NCBI GenBank assembly: GCA_030704615.1
Contig: CM060732.1
Span: forward strand, 41,025,053 to 41,089,052
Direction: 5' to 3'
Source of the DNA: Takakia lepidozioides
Lineage: Eukaryota; Streptophyta; Takakiopsida; Takakiales; Takakiaceae
Length of the DNA: 64,000 nucleotides
Position numbers and translations under genes: made by a program. How positions within the stretch are numbered: position 1 is the first letter of the stretch; each line of letters opens with the position of its first letter. The notes beneath the pieces are model-generated. The model searched no databases and was not told where the DNA came from. It saw only the letters and a list, made by a program, of their open reading frames with translations. Positions 34,514 to 42,985 of the stretch are shown here, piece after piece.

Positions 34514-36358
34514 GTGTCACTGGAGGAGGTGCACATTGTGAGTGTCATTACGGAGTTACCCAAGGGTTTTGAGGGGAGTACGGCTACAGGCAGTAACAGT
34601 GAGAGTGGGTTCACAAGACGAGGTATTCGGTTCAGACCACCTTCACCGCCACCCTCAATTACTGTAGAGTCAGACACAGGCTCGGAGGCTTCATCAACAG
34701 GTGTGCACTTTCATTCGCCATTGTTGTGGGACGACATGGAGGAGATGTATGGAGCTACCAAGGGGCCTCGTAGGTACTCTGGAGCTGTGGGCACAATCGA
34801 GTTGGATGACTTTATCCAGGAGTTCGACAGCTGGTGTGATTTGCAGCAGATGCGCAATCCACATCTATTCACCCCATTCATGGCGTGGAAGGGACTGTTC
34901 CAGCATTTGGAAGGCCCGCCTATGGACGATTACCACGAGTTCAGGCGAGGACATGAAGCAGAGATTGAGGAGTGGAGGATGTATTGGTCACCTGACTACA
35001 TCTCCATTACTCGAGGCATGACGCGACCAGTAGCTGCATCAGTACCAATAGCTCCCACTGCCAGCACTAGTAGTGGAGCAGGTAGTGCTGGTACTTCTGC
35101 AGGTGGTACCAGTTCAGAAGGTGCTACTACTCCTCCTGCCACAGCTACAACACATGTGCCTAGATTCAACCCGGTGGTGGAGTTCTTCCAGGAGTTGCGG
35201 AGGAACTACCAAGGTGTACGGACAGAGAAGCTGCGAAGTTTGCAAGACTTCCAGCGCAAACCCAGTGAGAGCCTGCGAGAGGCGTACACTCGTATGAGGC
35301 GCTTGATAAGTGTGACCCAAGGGGTTACTGAAGCTCAGGCAATCCAGTTTTGGTATGGAATTCTGGACAAGGAGCTCAAGAGAAGGGTGCGAGATGCAAC
35401 CCTGTTACAAGCAGCCCAACCCACATTAGCAGATGTGTTTCTGCTGGCTGAGCGGATTGAGCTCAACATGGTGGAGGAGCGAGTTGTTACAATTGGATTT
35501 GGTAAGGACATGCCTGTACGGGGCACAGCTGTCAGCCCACAAGCACAAGGGACTGCCCAACAGCGTGGTCAGGGGGGCAAGGTTGCCCAGCCCAAGTTCC
35601 ATGGAGCTTACAGGGGACCTCAGGTGCAGAGGCCCGTGGCATCTTTTGCAGGCCAACAGCAACCAGGGGTGATATGTTGGACATGTGGAGGACCCCATGT
35701 CAAGAGAGATTGCCCAGAGAGTGGCAGAAGGCCGGCACAAGCACAGCCTGCACAGTTGCAGTGTGGGCATTGTGGCAAGTATGGGCATGGAGATGCCCAG
35801 TGTTATGACTTGCATCCTGAGTTGCGCCCAGGCCAGTTCCAAGGGAACAATGGTGGCCGGGGGCGAGGTGGACCAGCCCAAAGAGGACGAGGTGGTCGGG
35901 CACGAGGTGCAGGCCAAGGGCAACCTCCACATGGCCAAGGACGCGGAGGTCAGGGTGTTGACCAAGGCATGGCCAATCGGCTTCAGCAGCTAGAGCAGAG
36001 GCTCGCTGCCATGGCTATAGCTCAGGCGGTACCGGCTCCCAGGCGGGATGGCCCACCTCCTGCTCCTGAGGGAGGAGATATGGGCGGAATGGGATTCATG
36101 TGCGGAGCAGCACTACCATTAGAGCAGGTGGAGTCTGCTGCAGCCGTGACTCGAGGAGCAACACGAGTTCCTGAGCCACGAGGTGCAGAGGTGGAGTTGG
36201 ATCCACAACGTGGGGAGGCAAGCCGTCAGGCAAGGCTGCCTCAGTCATTCACCTTGGCGGAGACAGTGTCAACGCCATCCATGGCACCTAGTTCTCGCCC
36301 GACTGTTACCGAGGCGGAGGTTACTATGCCATTGGGAAGAGCTACCGTGCAGCACTGA
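34514..36358 (+). CDS. gag: Gag polyprotein with two CCHC zinc knuckles
   Basis: 614 codons from the first in-frame start used here (GTG; the real start is uncertain). The N-terminal third is acidic and Ser/Thr-rich. The retrotransposon gag domain lies around residues 80-330, with EFFQELRRNYQGVRTEKLRS and SLREAYTRMRRLISVTQGVT. The knuckles are CWTCGGPHVKRDC and CGHCGKYGHGDAQC, in a Gly/Arg/Gln-rich basic region. It builds the virus-like particle and packages RNA. The 3' end (36292-36358) overlaps the next frame by 67 nt, with protease-methyltransferase in the -1 frame, so ribosomal frameshifting is the likely way to make pol. No canonical slippery heptamer is obvious. Confidence 0.85.
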   Translation: MSLEEVHIVSVITELPKGFEGSTATGSNSESGFTRRGIRFRPPSPPPSITVESDTGSEASSTGVHFHSPLLWDDMEEMYGATKGPRRYSGAVGTIELDDFIQEFDSWCDLQQMRNPHLFTPFMAWKGLFQHLEGPPMDDYHEFRRGHEAEIEEWRMYWSPDYISITRGMTRPVAASVPIAPTASTSSGAGSAGTSAGGTSSEGATTPPATATTHVPRFNPVVEFFQELRRNYQGVRTEKLRSLQDFQRKPSESLREAYTRMRRLISVTQGVTEAQAIQFWYGILDKELKRRVRDATLLQAAQPTLADVFLLAERIELNMVEERVVTIGFGKDMPVRGTAVSPQAQGTAQQRGQGGKVAQPKFHGAYRGPQVQRPVASFAGQQQPGVICWTCGGPHVKRDCPESGRRPAQAQPAQLQCGHCGKYGHGDAQCYDLHPELRPGQFQGNNGGRGRGGPAQRGRGGRARGAGQGQPPHGQGRGGQGVDQGMANRLQQLEQRLAAMAIAQAVPAPRRDGPPPAPEGGDMGGMGFMCGAALPLEQVESAAAVTRGATRVPEPRGAEVELDPQRGEASRQARLPQSFTLAETVSTPSMAPSSRPTVTEAEVTMPLGRATVQH

Positions 36359-38721
36359 CACCTGCTACCAAGGCTAGTGCAGCCGGTGTGTTATTGGGAG
36401 CAGCCACCTCTGTGTGTCAAGCCCCACTGTTCTCGGCGACCATGATTGCGACGCCGGGAGTGAGACCAGCTGCAGTGTTCAGACTAGCAGCAACACTCTG
36501 CGAGAGTGGAGAGGTCACTTCATCTTCTGCGGAGTTAGTGGAAGGTGTAGTGGCAGAGGGATCCTCGGATTTGAGGGTCAAGACTGCCACGGCAGTGCCC
36601 TGGCAAGCTGCAGCTGCCAGATTGACGGAGCTGCCAGCTAGGCCAGCCTTTGAGCGCGCCATGGTGACACCTGGAGTTGTCTTGTTAGACAACCAGGGAG
36701 GCATTTTCACTTTGAGTGGACCGGCAGGCAAGAAGTACCGGCCACTGCGGGTCTTGTTGGACTCAGGAGCTCAGCCACTGATGTTGGGCAGAGCTGCTAT
36801 TGCAGGTTTGGGCCTCATGGAGGCGGATATGGAGCCTTGTCCTTTCCAGATACAGACATCTCTGGGAGGATCAGAGCAGGCTCGCGGCATGACACGGCAT
36901 CAGTTGGCTATTAGACTGCAGCCGGATCATCCTGTAGATGGCTCAGTGATGCGAGCCAAGGCCATTGTGACAGACGCGGTCTCTTACGATGTCCTCGTTG
37001 GTGGGGCAGTGTTATACCCCATGGGCTTCACCCTGGATTTCTGGGAGGAGTCAGCATCCTACAGGCCTGGATGGCAGTCAGGGGATGGTCGCCGTGCACA
37101 GCTCCCTGTGACATTCATTGGGGGTATTGCAGCTGCTCAGCGGGGCAAGATGCCAACACTAGCCGCCTTCACAGCTGCAGTCAGCTGGCCTGGAGAGTTG
37201 CTGGAAGGCAATGCCCATGCAGAGGATGTGCCACCTCCAGCAGAGCAGGATGACATGCATGGTACGGCGGAGTTGCCTGCCATGGTTGCTCACACTCCGT
37301 TGTGGGGTACGAGCAAGGATTTGCAGCACGCTGCTGATGGACGGGTGCAACAAGCTTGGTTAGAAGCTTTTGTACCGTCAGGAGAGGAGGAGAGTGCGGT
37401 GATTGCACCAGGGCCACCTCAGTTGTCGCCATTGGACACCACACCTCTTGTGTGGCAGCGACCGGATGAAGGCATATGCCTTCTGGACTTATTTGGCGGG
37501 ATCAGCACTGGATTGGCTGCAGTGCTGCAGGCAGGTGTACGAGTTCGACGTTACCTGTATGTGGAGAGGGATGAGACTGCACGACGCGTCTCACTGCGCC
37601 ATGTTGCTCAGATGGTGCAGCAGCATCCTGAGTTGTTGCCGGTGTCTGCAGTTCGTGGATATCAGCAGGCCTTGCCAGCAGACATTGCGTTGCTGGGGGC
37701 GCAGGATTTGGAGCGGGTTGGCTCCATTGATCTGGTAGTGGCAGGTTGGCCCTGCCAAGGGCATTCATCAGCCGGGCATGGCAATGGATTGCGAGACTCG
37801 AGGACGGGTCTGTTTTGGGAGATGGTGCGGATTTTGCGCCACTTGCAGCTTCATCAGGCTGTATCTCCGGCATACATCTTGGAGAATGTGCCACTGATGG
37901 GTGATTCTCGGGCCAGGGTGATGGCCAGTGTGCATCAAGTCCGGTCGTGGCTTGGGTCAGCAGTGTTGCTGGATGCAGCTGCAGTGGGGTCACGGGCTCA
38001 TCGTCCACGACTATGGTGGACTAACTTGATGCCACCCGCACTGCTCAAGCGTGCATTTGATGGGGTGCAGCGGCCAGCACACCTCACCGTGGATGGCATT
38101 TTGGACACAGGAAGGCAGTCTCAACGTGTGAGACACGATGACCGTTCGCCTTTGGCAGTGGTCAACAGGGTGGGTCAACCACGAGCAGCATTACCTACAC
38201 TGCTCAGCTTCCCAGGATCCCATGCTTTTCGGGATGGTGGACCTGGCCTCCTGTGGGATGCTCAGTTGCAGCAGTTAGTGGAGCCTAATGCCGACGAGCG
38301 AGAGCGGGCTATGGGGTTTTCCACTGGGACCACGGCGGTGCCTTCTCTTTCTGAGGCATCACGTCGTCAGGTGTTGGGGCAAGCAATGGATCTCAATTGC
38401 TTGACCTGGATTGTCAGCTTGGCTATGGCTGAGCAACGTAGAGTGCGGAGTGCACTTCCCTTGATGGTCTCTCTGCCTACCGAGACGGTACAGGCAGCGA
38501 GTGGGGGCGAGCCGGTGAGGACCACGAGGTGTAGACATCCATGGCACATGTGGGAGGTGCTCGAGGTTCAGAGGGAGTTGGCAGCGAAGGCAGCTGTGAT
38601 GGATGAGGTTGGGGATTCTTCTCGGGATGAGGAGGTTCTCAATGATGAGATGATGGGGCAGGATGAGGCCTTGTCATTGACTGAGCAGGAAGGGGGTACT
38701 GCTCAAGAGGTTGCAGCATAG
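36292..38721 (+). CDS. Retropepsin-like protease fused to a complete C5-cytosine DNA methyltransferase
   Basis: Open from 36292 (after TAG 36289). Counting residues from the GTG at 36388 (777 residues), the protease active site LLDSGAQ is at 123-129. The methyltransferase spans about 363-682 (DNA 37474-38434). Its motifs are LDLFGGISTGLAAV (I, AdoMet binding), GWPCQG (IV, catalytic Cys 456), ENV (VI, 499-501), HRPRLWW (VIII), ERERAMGF (IX) and RRQVLGQAMD (X), in canonical order with a target-recognition region between VIII and IX. The start (GISTGLAAVLQAGVRVRRYL) is most like the DNMT3/DRM type. It would methylate cytosine C5, possibly on the element's own cDNA or at the target site. It ends in a UAG (38719-38721) that is in the same frame as RT. 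All key residues are present, so activity is plausible. Confidence 0.93.
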   Translation, partial: FSPDCYRGGGYYAIGKSYRAALTPATKASAAGVLLGAATSVCQAPLFSATMIATPGVRPAAVFRLAATLCESGEVTSSSAELVEGVVAEGSSDLRVKTATAVPWQAAAARLTELPARPAFERAMVTPGVVLLDNQGGIFTLSGPAGKKYRPLRVLLDSGAQPLMLGRAAIAGLGLMEADMEPCPFQIQTSLGGSEQARGMTRHQLAIRLQPDHPVDGSVMRAKAIVTDAVSYDVLVGGAVLYPMGFTLDFWEESASYRPGWQSGDGRRAQLPVTFIGGIAAAQRGKMPTLAAFTAAVSWPGELLEGNAHAEDVPPPAEQDDMHGTAELPAMVAHTPLWGTSKDLQHAADGRVQQAWLEAFVPSGEEESAVIAPGPPQLSPLDTTPLVWQRPDEGICLLDLFGGISTGLAAVLQAGVRVRRYLYVERDETARRVSLRHVAQMVQQHPELLPVSAVRGYQQALPADIALLGAQDLERVGSIDLVVAGWPCQGHSSAGHGNGLRDSRTGLFWEMVRILRHLQLHQAVSPAYILENVPLMGDSRARVMASVHQVRSWLGSAVLLDAAAVGSRAHRPRLWWTNLMPPALLKRAFDGVQRPAHLTVDGILDTGRQSQRVRHDDRSPLAVVNRVGQPRAALPTLLSFPGSHAFRDGGPGLLWDAQLQQLVEPNADERERAMGFSTGTTAVPSLSEASRRQVLGQAMDLNCLTWIVSLAMAEQRRVRSALPLMVSLPTETVQAASGGEPVRTTRCRHPWHMWEVLEVQRELAAKAAVMDEVGDSSRDEEVLNDEMMGQDEALSLTEQEGGTAQEVAA

Positions 38722-38727
38722 CAACCA
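38719..38727 (+). promoter_or_regulatory. Putative translational readthrough site (UAG-CAA-CCA)
   Basis: The amber codon separating the protease-methyltransferase from RT is followed by CAACCA, which fits the CARYYA hexamer known to promote UAG readthrough in tobamovirus-type leaky stops. The frame stays open for 1677 nt afterwards (38722-40398). The alternative is a chance C-to-T change of a CAG codon. Confidence 0.5.
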
Positions 38728-40398
38728 CGGGACGCGTCCTCTACCTCTAAGCCCACTGGACTTAAGGTTGCAGTTACGGAGGACAATTGGGAGCCTGATA
38801 TTGGACCCATTGTCACCGGAGGAGAGAGACGACGTATACGGCGGTTCCTGAGGGCTTACAGGAATTGCTTTGCCTTCAGTTTGAAGGACTTGGGAGCACT
38901 GAAGGGTCAAGAGATCCGTATTGAGTTGGCCACTGACACGCCAATCTTTCGGAGACCCTATAGATACAGTGACATGGAGAGGTCTTTGATTCAGATGAGG
39001 ACTCAAGATCTCTGGGAGGCAGGTTTGGTGGAGCTCTCTGGTGGAGAGTATGCTTCAGCCACAGTGATGCCAGCTAAGAAGGATGTCTATGGCAATTGGA
39101 CGGAGAGACGTATGTGCGGTGATTACCGGCCTGTAAATCGTCAGACCAAGTCCGATAGGTATGCCATGCCAACACCAGAGGAGATCTTTGATGCCATTGG
39201 GCATTCCAAGGTCTTTAGCACGTTGGATTTACGATCCGGATATCACCAGTTGCCGATCAAGGAGGCGGATAAGCAAAAGACGGCATTCTGGGGGATCAAT
39301 GAGCACGGGAAGGATTGCCTATACCAGTGGCGGTTCTTACCATTTGGGCTTAAAAACGCTCCCGCTGAGTTTCAAAGAGTCATGGACAGGATTCTAGCAG
39401 GGGTGGAGTTTGCTCGGTGCTACATAGATGACATCATCATCTTTAGTGCTACGGTGGAGGAGCATGAGAGACACCTTCAGGGGGTATTTGAGCGCTTGAG
39501 GACGCACGGATTGAAGTTACATCCGGGCAAGTGCAAGTTTTTCCACAACCAGATTGAGTATCTGGGTCACATGATATATCCTGGAGGATTGGGGGTACAG
39601 CAGACTAAGGTAGAGTCCATTGCACAGGTTCCACGCCCCACGGATGTGAGCCGAGTTCGAGCTTTCATGGGGTTAGCAAACTATTACAGACGGTTTGTTA
39701 AGGGATTTAGTGCCATTGCAAAGGCTCTAACCAAGCTGACCAAGGTGGACCAGGAGTGGCAGTGGGAAGATGAGCAAGAACAAGCTTTTCAAGAGCTCAA
39801 GGCGAGGTTGACCTCGGCGCCCATCTTGAGACGACCTATCAGGGGGCGTCCTTTTCAGCTGCATACAGATTGGAGCATGCTGGGGCTTGGAGCGGTGCTC
39901 ACACAGGTGGATGATGAGGGAAGAGAGTTCGTAGTGGCTTATGCTAGCCGCTCGAACAATGCTGCAGAGTCTAAGTATAGCTCATATGAGGGAGAATGCT
40001 TAGCTGCAGTGTGGGCCGTGGCACACTTCAGGTGCTATCTATACGGCAATCTCTTCACCCTTGTCACGGATCACCAACCACTCAAGTGGTTGATGGAGTC
40101 AGACAAGCTTACGGGGAAGCTTGCACGGTGGGCACTCATCCTTCAAGAGTATGACTTTCAGGTGGTGCATCGACCGGGTTTGGTCAATCGAAATGCAGAT
40201 GGGTTGAGTCGCAATCCATGCACGAGCCAGCAGGATGACACTGGAGCTCGGTGGCATGGTGAGACGGACGAGGAGATGGTGCCCGGATGGCATGCATCTG
40301 CATTTCTGTGTATCTTGGCAGCGGAAGGCCAGGTTGGACCTACAACAGGGATGACTGTAGATCAAGTGTCTGAGGACCCTGAGGCAGCAATGAGCTAG
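38722..40398 (+). CDS. pol: Reverse transcriptase and RNase H
   Basis: In frame with the preceding ORF after the UAG. RT motifs: FSTLDLRSGYHQLPI, FLPFGLKNAPAEFQR, the catalytic CYIDDIIIF, and FLGH-type EYLGHMIYPGG. RNase H follows: FQLHTDWSMLGLGAVLTQ, YSSYEGECLAAVWAV, and TDHQPLKWL. It copies the RNA into cDNA in the particle and removes the template RNA. RT and RNase H are uninterrupted; the ORF ends at TAG 40396-40398 in the linker before integrase, where the frame is lost. Confidence 0.93.
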   Translation, partial: QPRDASSTSKPTGLKVAVTEDNWEPDIGPIVTGGERRRIRRFLRAYRNCFAFSLKDLGALKGQEIRIELATDTPIFRRPYRYSDMERSLIQMRTQDLWEAGLVELSGGEYASATVMPAKKDVYGNWTERRMCGDYRPVNRQTKSDRYAMPTPEEIFDAIGHSKVFSTLDLRSGYHQLPIKEADKQKTAFWGINEHGKDCLYQWRFLPFGLKNAPAEFQRVMDRILAGVEFARCYIDDIIIFSATVEEHERHLQGVFERLRTHGLKLHPGKCKFFHNQIEYLGHMIYPGGLGVQQTKVESIAQVPRPTDVSRVRAFMGLANYYRRFVKGFSAIAKALTKLTKVDQEWQWEDEQEQAFQELKARLTSAPILRRPIRGRPFQLHTDWSMLGLGAVLTQVDDEGREFVVAYASRSNNAAESKYSSYEGECLAAVWAVAHFRCYLYGNLFTLVTDHQPLKWLMESDKLTGKLARWALILQEYDFQVVHRPGLVNRNADGLSRNPCTSQQDDTGARWHGETDEEMVPGWHASAFLCILAAEGQVGPTTGMTVDQVSEDPEAAMS

Positions 40399-40409
40399 GT
40401 GGCGCCAAA

Positions 40410-41854
40410 GATATACATGAGGATTCAGTTGTGTTGGACTACCTCCGCACGGGAGACACGGCAGCCACTGTGACTGCCAGGAGAGGGATCGGATCCTACA
40501 ACGAGCCAAGAGGTTCAGGTGGGAGGGGACACACCTGCTCCGAGTGTGGGAGGATGGTCGAGTGAGGATTGTGCCTCACCCAACACAGCGGGCACGGTTA
40601 GTGCGGCATGCCCATGAGGAGTTGGGGCATTTTGGGGTGCGACGCACTCATAGTCTACTGCAGGGGCAGTATTGGTGGCGTGGTATGCACACAGAGGTAC
40701 AACATTTGTGGCTAGGTGCATGGTGTGTGACAGGGTGCGTGCTTCATTCAACGCCCCTACTCCACAATTGCACCCTCTTCCGATCATGGGATTGGGCTAC
40801 AGGTGGAGTCTTGACTTCGCAGGGCCGTTGCCACTGACCATGCGCCACAACAAGTACGTGTTGGTGATGGTGGAGCACTTCTCCAAGTGGATTGAATTGG
40901 TTCCATTGCCTGATAAGGCTAGTGAGGGAGCTGCGTATGCATTCCTGGATTGTGTGCTTAGCCGATTCGGTGCTCCAGCTGAGGTACTCACGGACCAAGG
41001 GAGAGAGTTCTTGGGGGAGTTTCAGGCTTTGTGTGACAAAGGCCTTGATAGACCACCGCACCACTTCTCGGGATCATCCTGAAGCCGATGGCTTGGCAGA
41101 GAGAGTTGTTCAGACAGTAAAGAGGGGTTTGCGCAAGTATGGCTTGCAGAAGGGACACCTAGGAGATTGGGACCTTCAGTTACCCTGGTTAGCCATGGGC
41201 TACAGGTTCAGCAAGCAAGCATCACTTGCCTCTTTCTCACCATACTTTCTTCTCTTTGGCCGAGAGCCGGATTTGCCTACATCCATTCGCAGAGAAGCTG
41301 CTACAGTTCTTAACCTTGACGATCCGGACGTGTGGGCACGTGCATGTGAGCAGTGTGCAGAGTTGTTCAAGAGAGTCATGCCCATGGCTTTCGAGAACCT
41401 TGCCATTGCACAACATCGTGATACGTTGAGGTATGCTACCATACGTGGTGGGGGCTATCGTCCTGGGGTTCGGAGATTCAACCCTGGTGACTATGTCTAT
41501 CTGCAGCAGACTGCTCCTACGACCCTGGATGTGACTGCAGGACGTGTTATTTTGAGGGTTCGAGAGGTCTTGCCCTCAGGCGTCTTGGTCTTGGAGGGTC
41601 GGGATGGCATCACTTGGAAGGACCATGTGCGTAATTGTGCGCCATGTCACCTTCCGAATGTCGATGGCAGGATTGACCCAAACCTGGCAGTGGTATCTGC
41701 AGGTTTGAGGTGCATGTTGTGTGGGTCTGCTAAAGGGGCAGCCACCATGCTGGTATGTGATCGGTGCTCTAGAGGTTGGCATATGGGATGCTTGACTCCA
41801 CCTCTTGAGATGGTTCCGGATGGGGATTGGTTATGTCCACATTGCATTGGATAG
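40410..41854 (+). pseudogene. Integrase with C-terminal PHD finger, frameshifted
   Basis: The HHCC zinc-binding part (RHAHEELGHFGVRRTH, then CMVCDRV) and the DDE core (WSLDFAGP, VLTDQGREF, HPEADGLAERVVQ) are all present. They are spread over three frames, with single-base shifts near 40472, 40703 (in CATTTG) and 41041 (in AAAGG). The last piece (from 41041) is open to 41854. It contains a GDYV-type C-terminal domain and then a complete Cys4-His-Cys3 PHD finger (41711-41845: CMLC, CDRC, GWHMGC, WLCPHC). Integrase inserts the cDNA. PHD fingers commonly read histone H3 tails, so this one may steer integration as chromodomains do in chromoviruses. The shifts lie in or next to short homopolymers and could be assembly errors. 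Confidence 0.85.
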
Positions 41855-42103
41855 TGGGAGTGGATACAACCATGGGAGGTTAACAAGAAACGCAAGACCC
41901 AGCTACTAGGAGACCTTGAACACACGAGATTTTGGCTCAAGTTCATAGATTGCAAGACGGCGACTAACGATGGGGCTACTCTTGTACCCGGCCTCTTGGT
42001 CTATAGAGTTTGAGTACAATAGGGACAGTGATAGAGGACTTAGTACGGCTGTGGCTATTACATCTTGTAGCTATCTGGAGGTAGAGGGACCTATCCACCA
42101 GCT

Positions 42104-42112
42104 AGGGGGGCG
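42104..42112 (+). other. Polypurine tract
   Basis: AGGGGGGCG directly before ATTGTGGCAG. It marks where plus-strand synthesis should begin, and therefore the true 5' edge of the LTR at about 42113-42115. Confidence 0.6.
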
Positions 42113-42561
42113 ATTGTGGCAGACTACTTTATTGTGCATATATGTGTGGTGTGGTTTGGACAACGATGTAGTTGTGTAGCGATATGTATGCGCACGACAG
42201 CTGTCAAGTTAAATAAGCACAGTGTGAAAACAGCTAGAATAAAACTAGTTATTTGTATTTAACACTTGGATTTAGGTCAAGTGTTAAATCAGGTGTCAAG
42301 TTTAGTTTGACACCTGGTCCGTCTTATCTTCACGAGAGCGGCAGTCGCGCGGCTCATCTTTCTCGAGTTGAGCCTGCGCGACCGAGCTCCTGTGTGCGTT
42401 TAGATCTGAGTTTACTCATGATGGGAGTGTAGGTTGTTGTGGGGTGGAGTCCCCATAGCTTGGGGTGCCCCTGGCTCGACTACTGTTTTAAAGAGTGATG
42501 GTTTTGGATTTCACATTGTTTCTTGTGTGGAGAGCAGTGTCATTTGTTAGCTTTCTTATCA
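42113..42561 (+). repeat. Complete 3' LTR (88-bp plus 360-bp parts)
   Basis: Starts TGTGGCAGAC (42115) just after the polypurine tract and ends TTTCTTATCA (42561), so TG...CA ends. An internal perfect palindrome GACAGCTGTC (42196-42205) marks the border between the 88-bp part and the part shared with the 5' LTR. Confidence 0.75.
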
Positions 42562-42648
42562 TTGTGGCAGACTACTTTATTGTGCATATATGTGTGGTGT
42601 GGTTTGGACAGCGATGTAGTTGTGTAGCGATATGTATGCGCACGACAG
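42562..42648 (+). repeat. Extra partial LTR (first 88 bp repeated)
   Basis: A second copy of 42113-42200 with one substitution (ACAACG to ACAGCG), directly after the 3' LTR and directly before host tnp2 sequence. Confidence 0.9.
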
Positions 42649-42739
42649 GCCCCTGCCCAAACTCAGCCCGATCCTCCTCGTCATCAGAATCAGCATGTCC
42701 CTGCATCCCGTGTTTCCCACGGTTCATTCACAGTATATG

Positions 42740-42985
42740 TAGATTATGACATGTGGGCAAATGTAGTCACGGCTATCACTACATCACTTCGATTTGAGCA
42801 ACGACATTGTGACACATAGCAGATAGTCTAGTGACATAGTCATGTTCCTATATGTGTTTATGACTACACGACTACAACTAGCCAACGACATATCGACATG
42901 TGTATAAAGGGCAGTCATAGAAACAACTACATGACTACAACTCGCCAATCAACTTTCGACATGTGGAGTGGTGAAGTCATGGCTC
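42740..42985. repeat. Internal TGACTACA repeat cluster
   Basis: The CACTA subterminal motif also occurs here, between the first two tnp2 exons. It is either intronic binding sites or a small nested CACTA derivative. Confidence 0.45.

Larger units (their letters stand above)
30838..42648 (+). mobile_element. Ty3/gypsy LTR retrotransposon encoding a C5-cytosine methyltransferase and a PHD-finger integrase
   Basis: Inserted in tnp2 with a 4-5 bp duplication (GGCC or AGGCC). The 360-bp LTR segments at 30838-31197 and 42202-42561 show no difference by eye, so insertion is recent. Order: partial 5' LTR, 2-kb leader, upstream ORF, gag, protease-methyltransferase, UAG, RT-RNase H, integrase-PHD, polypurine tract, LTR and an extra LTR piece. 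RT before integrase, plus the RT sequence itself, places it in Ty3/gypsy. Several frameshifts in the integrase mean this copy is probably not autonomous unless they are assembly errors. Confidence 0.92.

Noticed and set aside
38719-38721. The UAG as proof that the methyltransferase copy is dead
   Set aside because: The methyltransferase lies wholly upstream of the UAG and is unbroken, and the stop has a readthrough-type context. It does not affect the enzyme.
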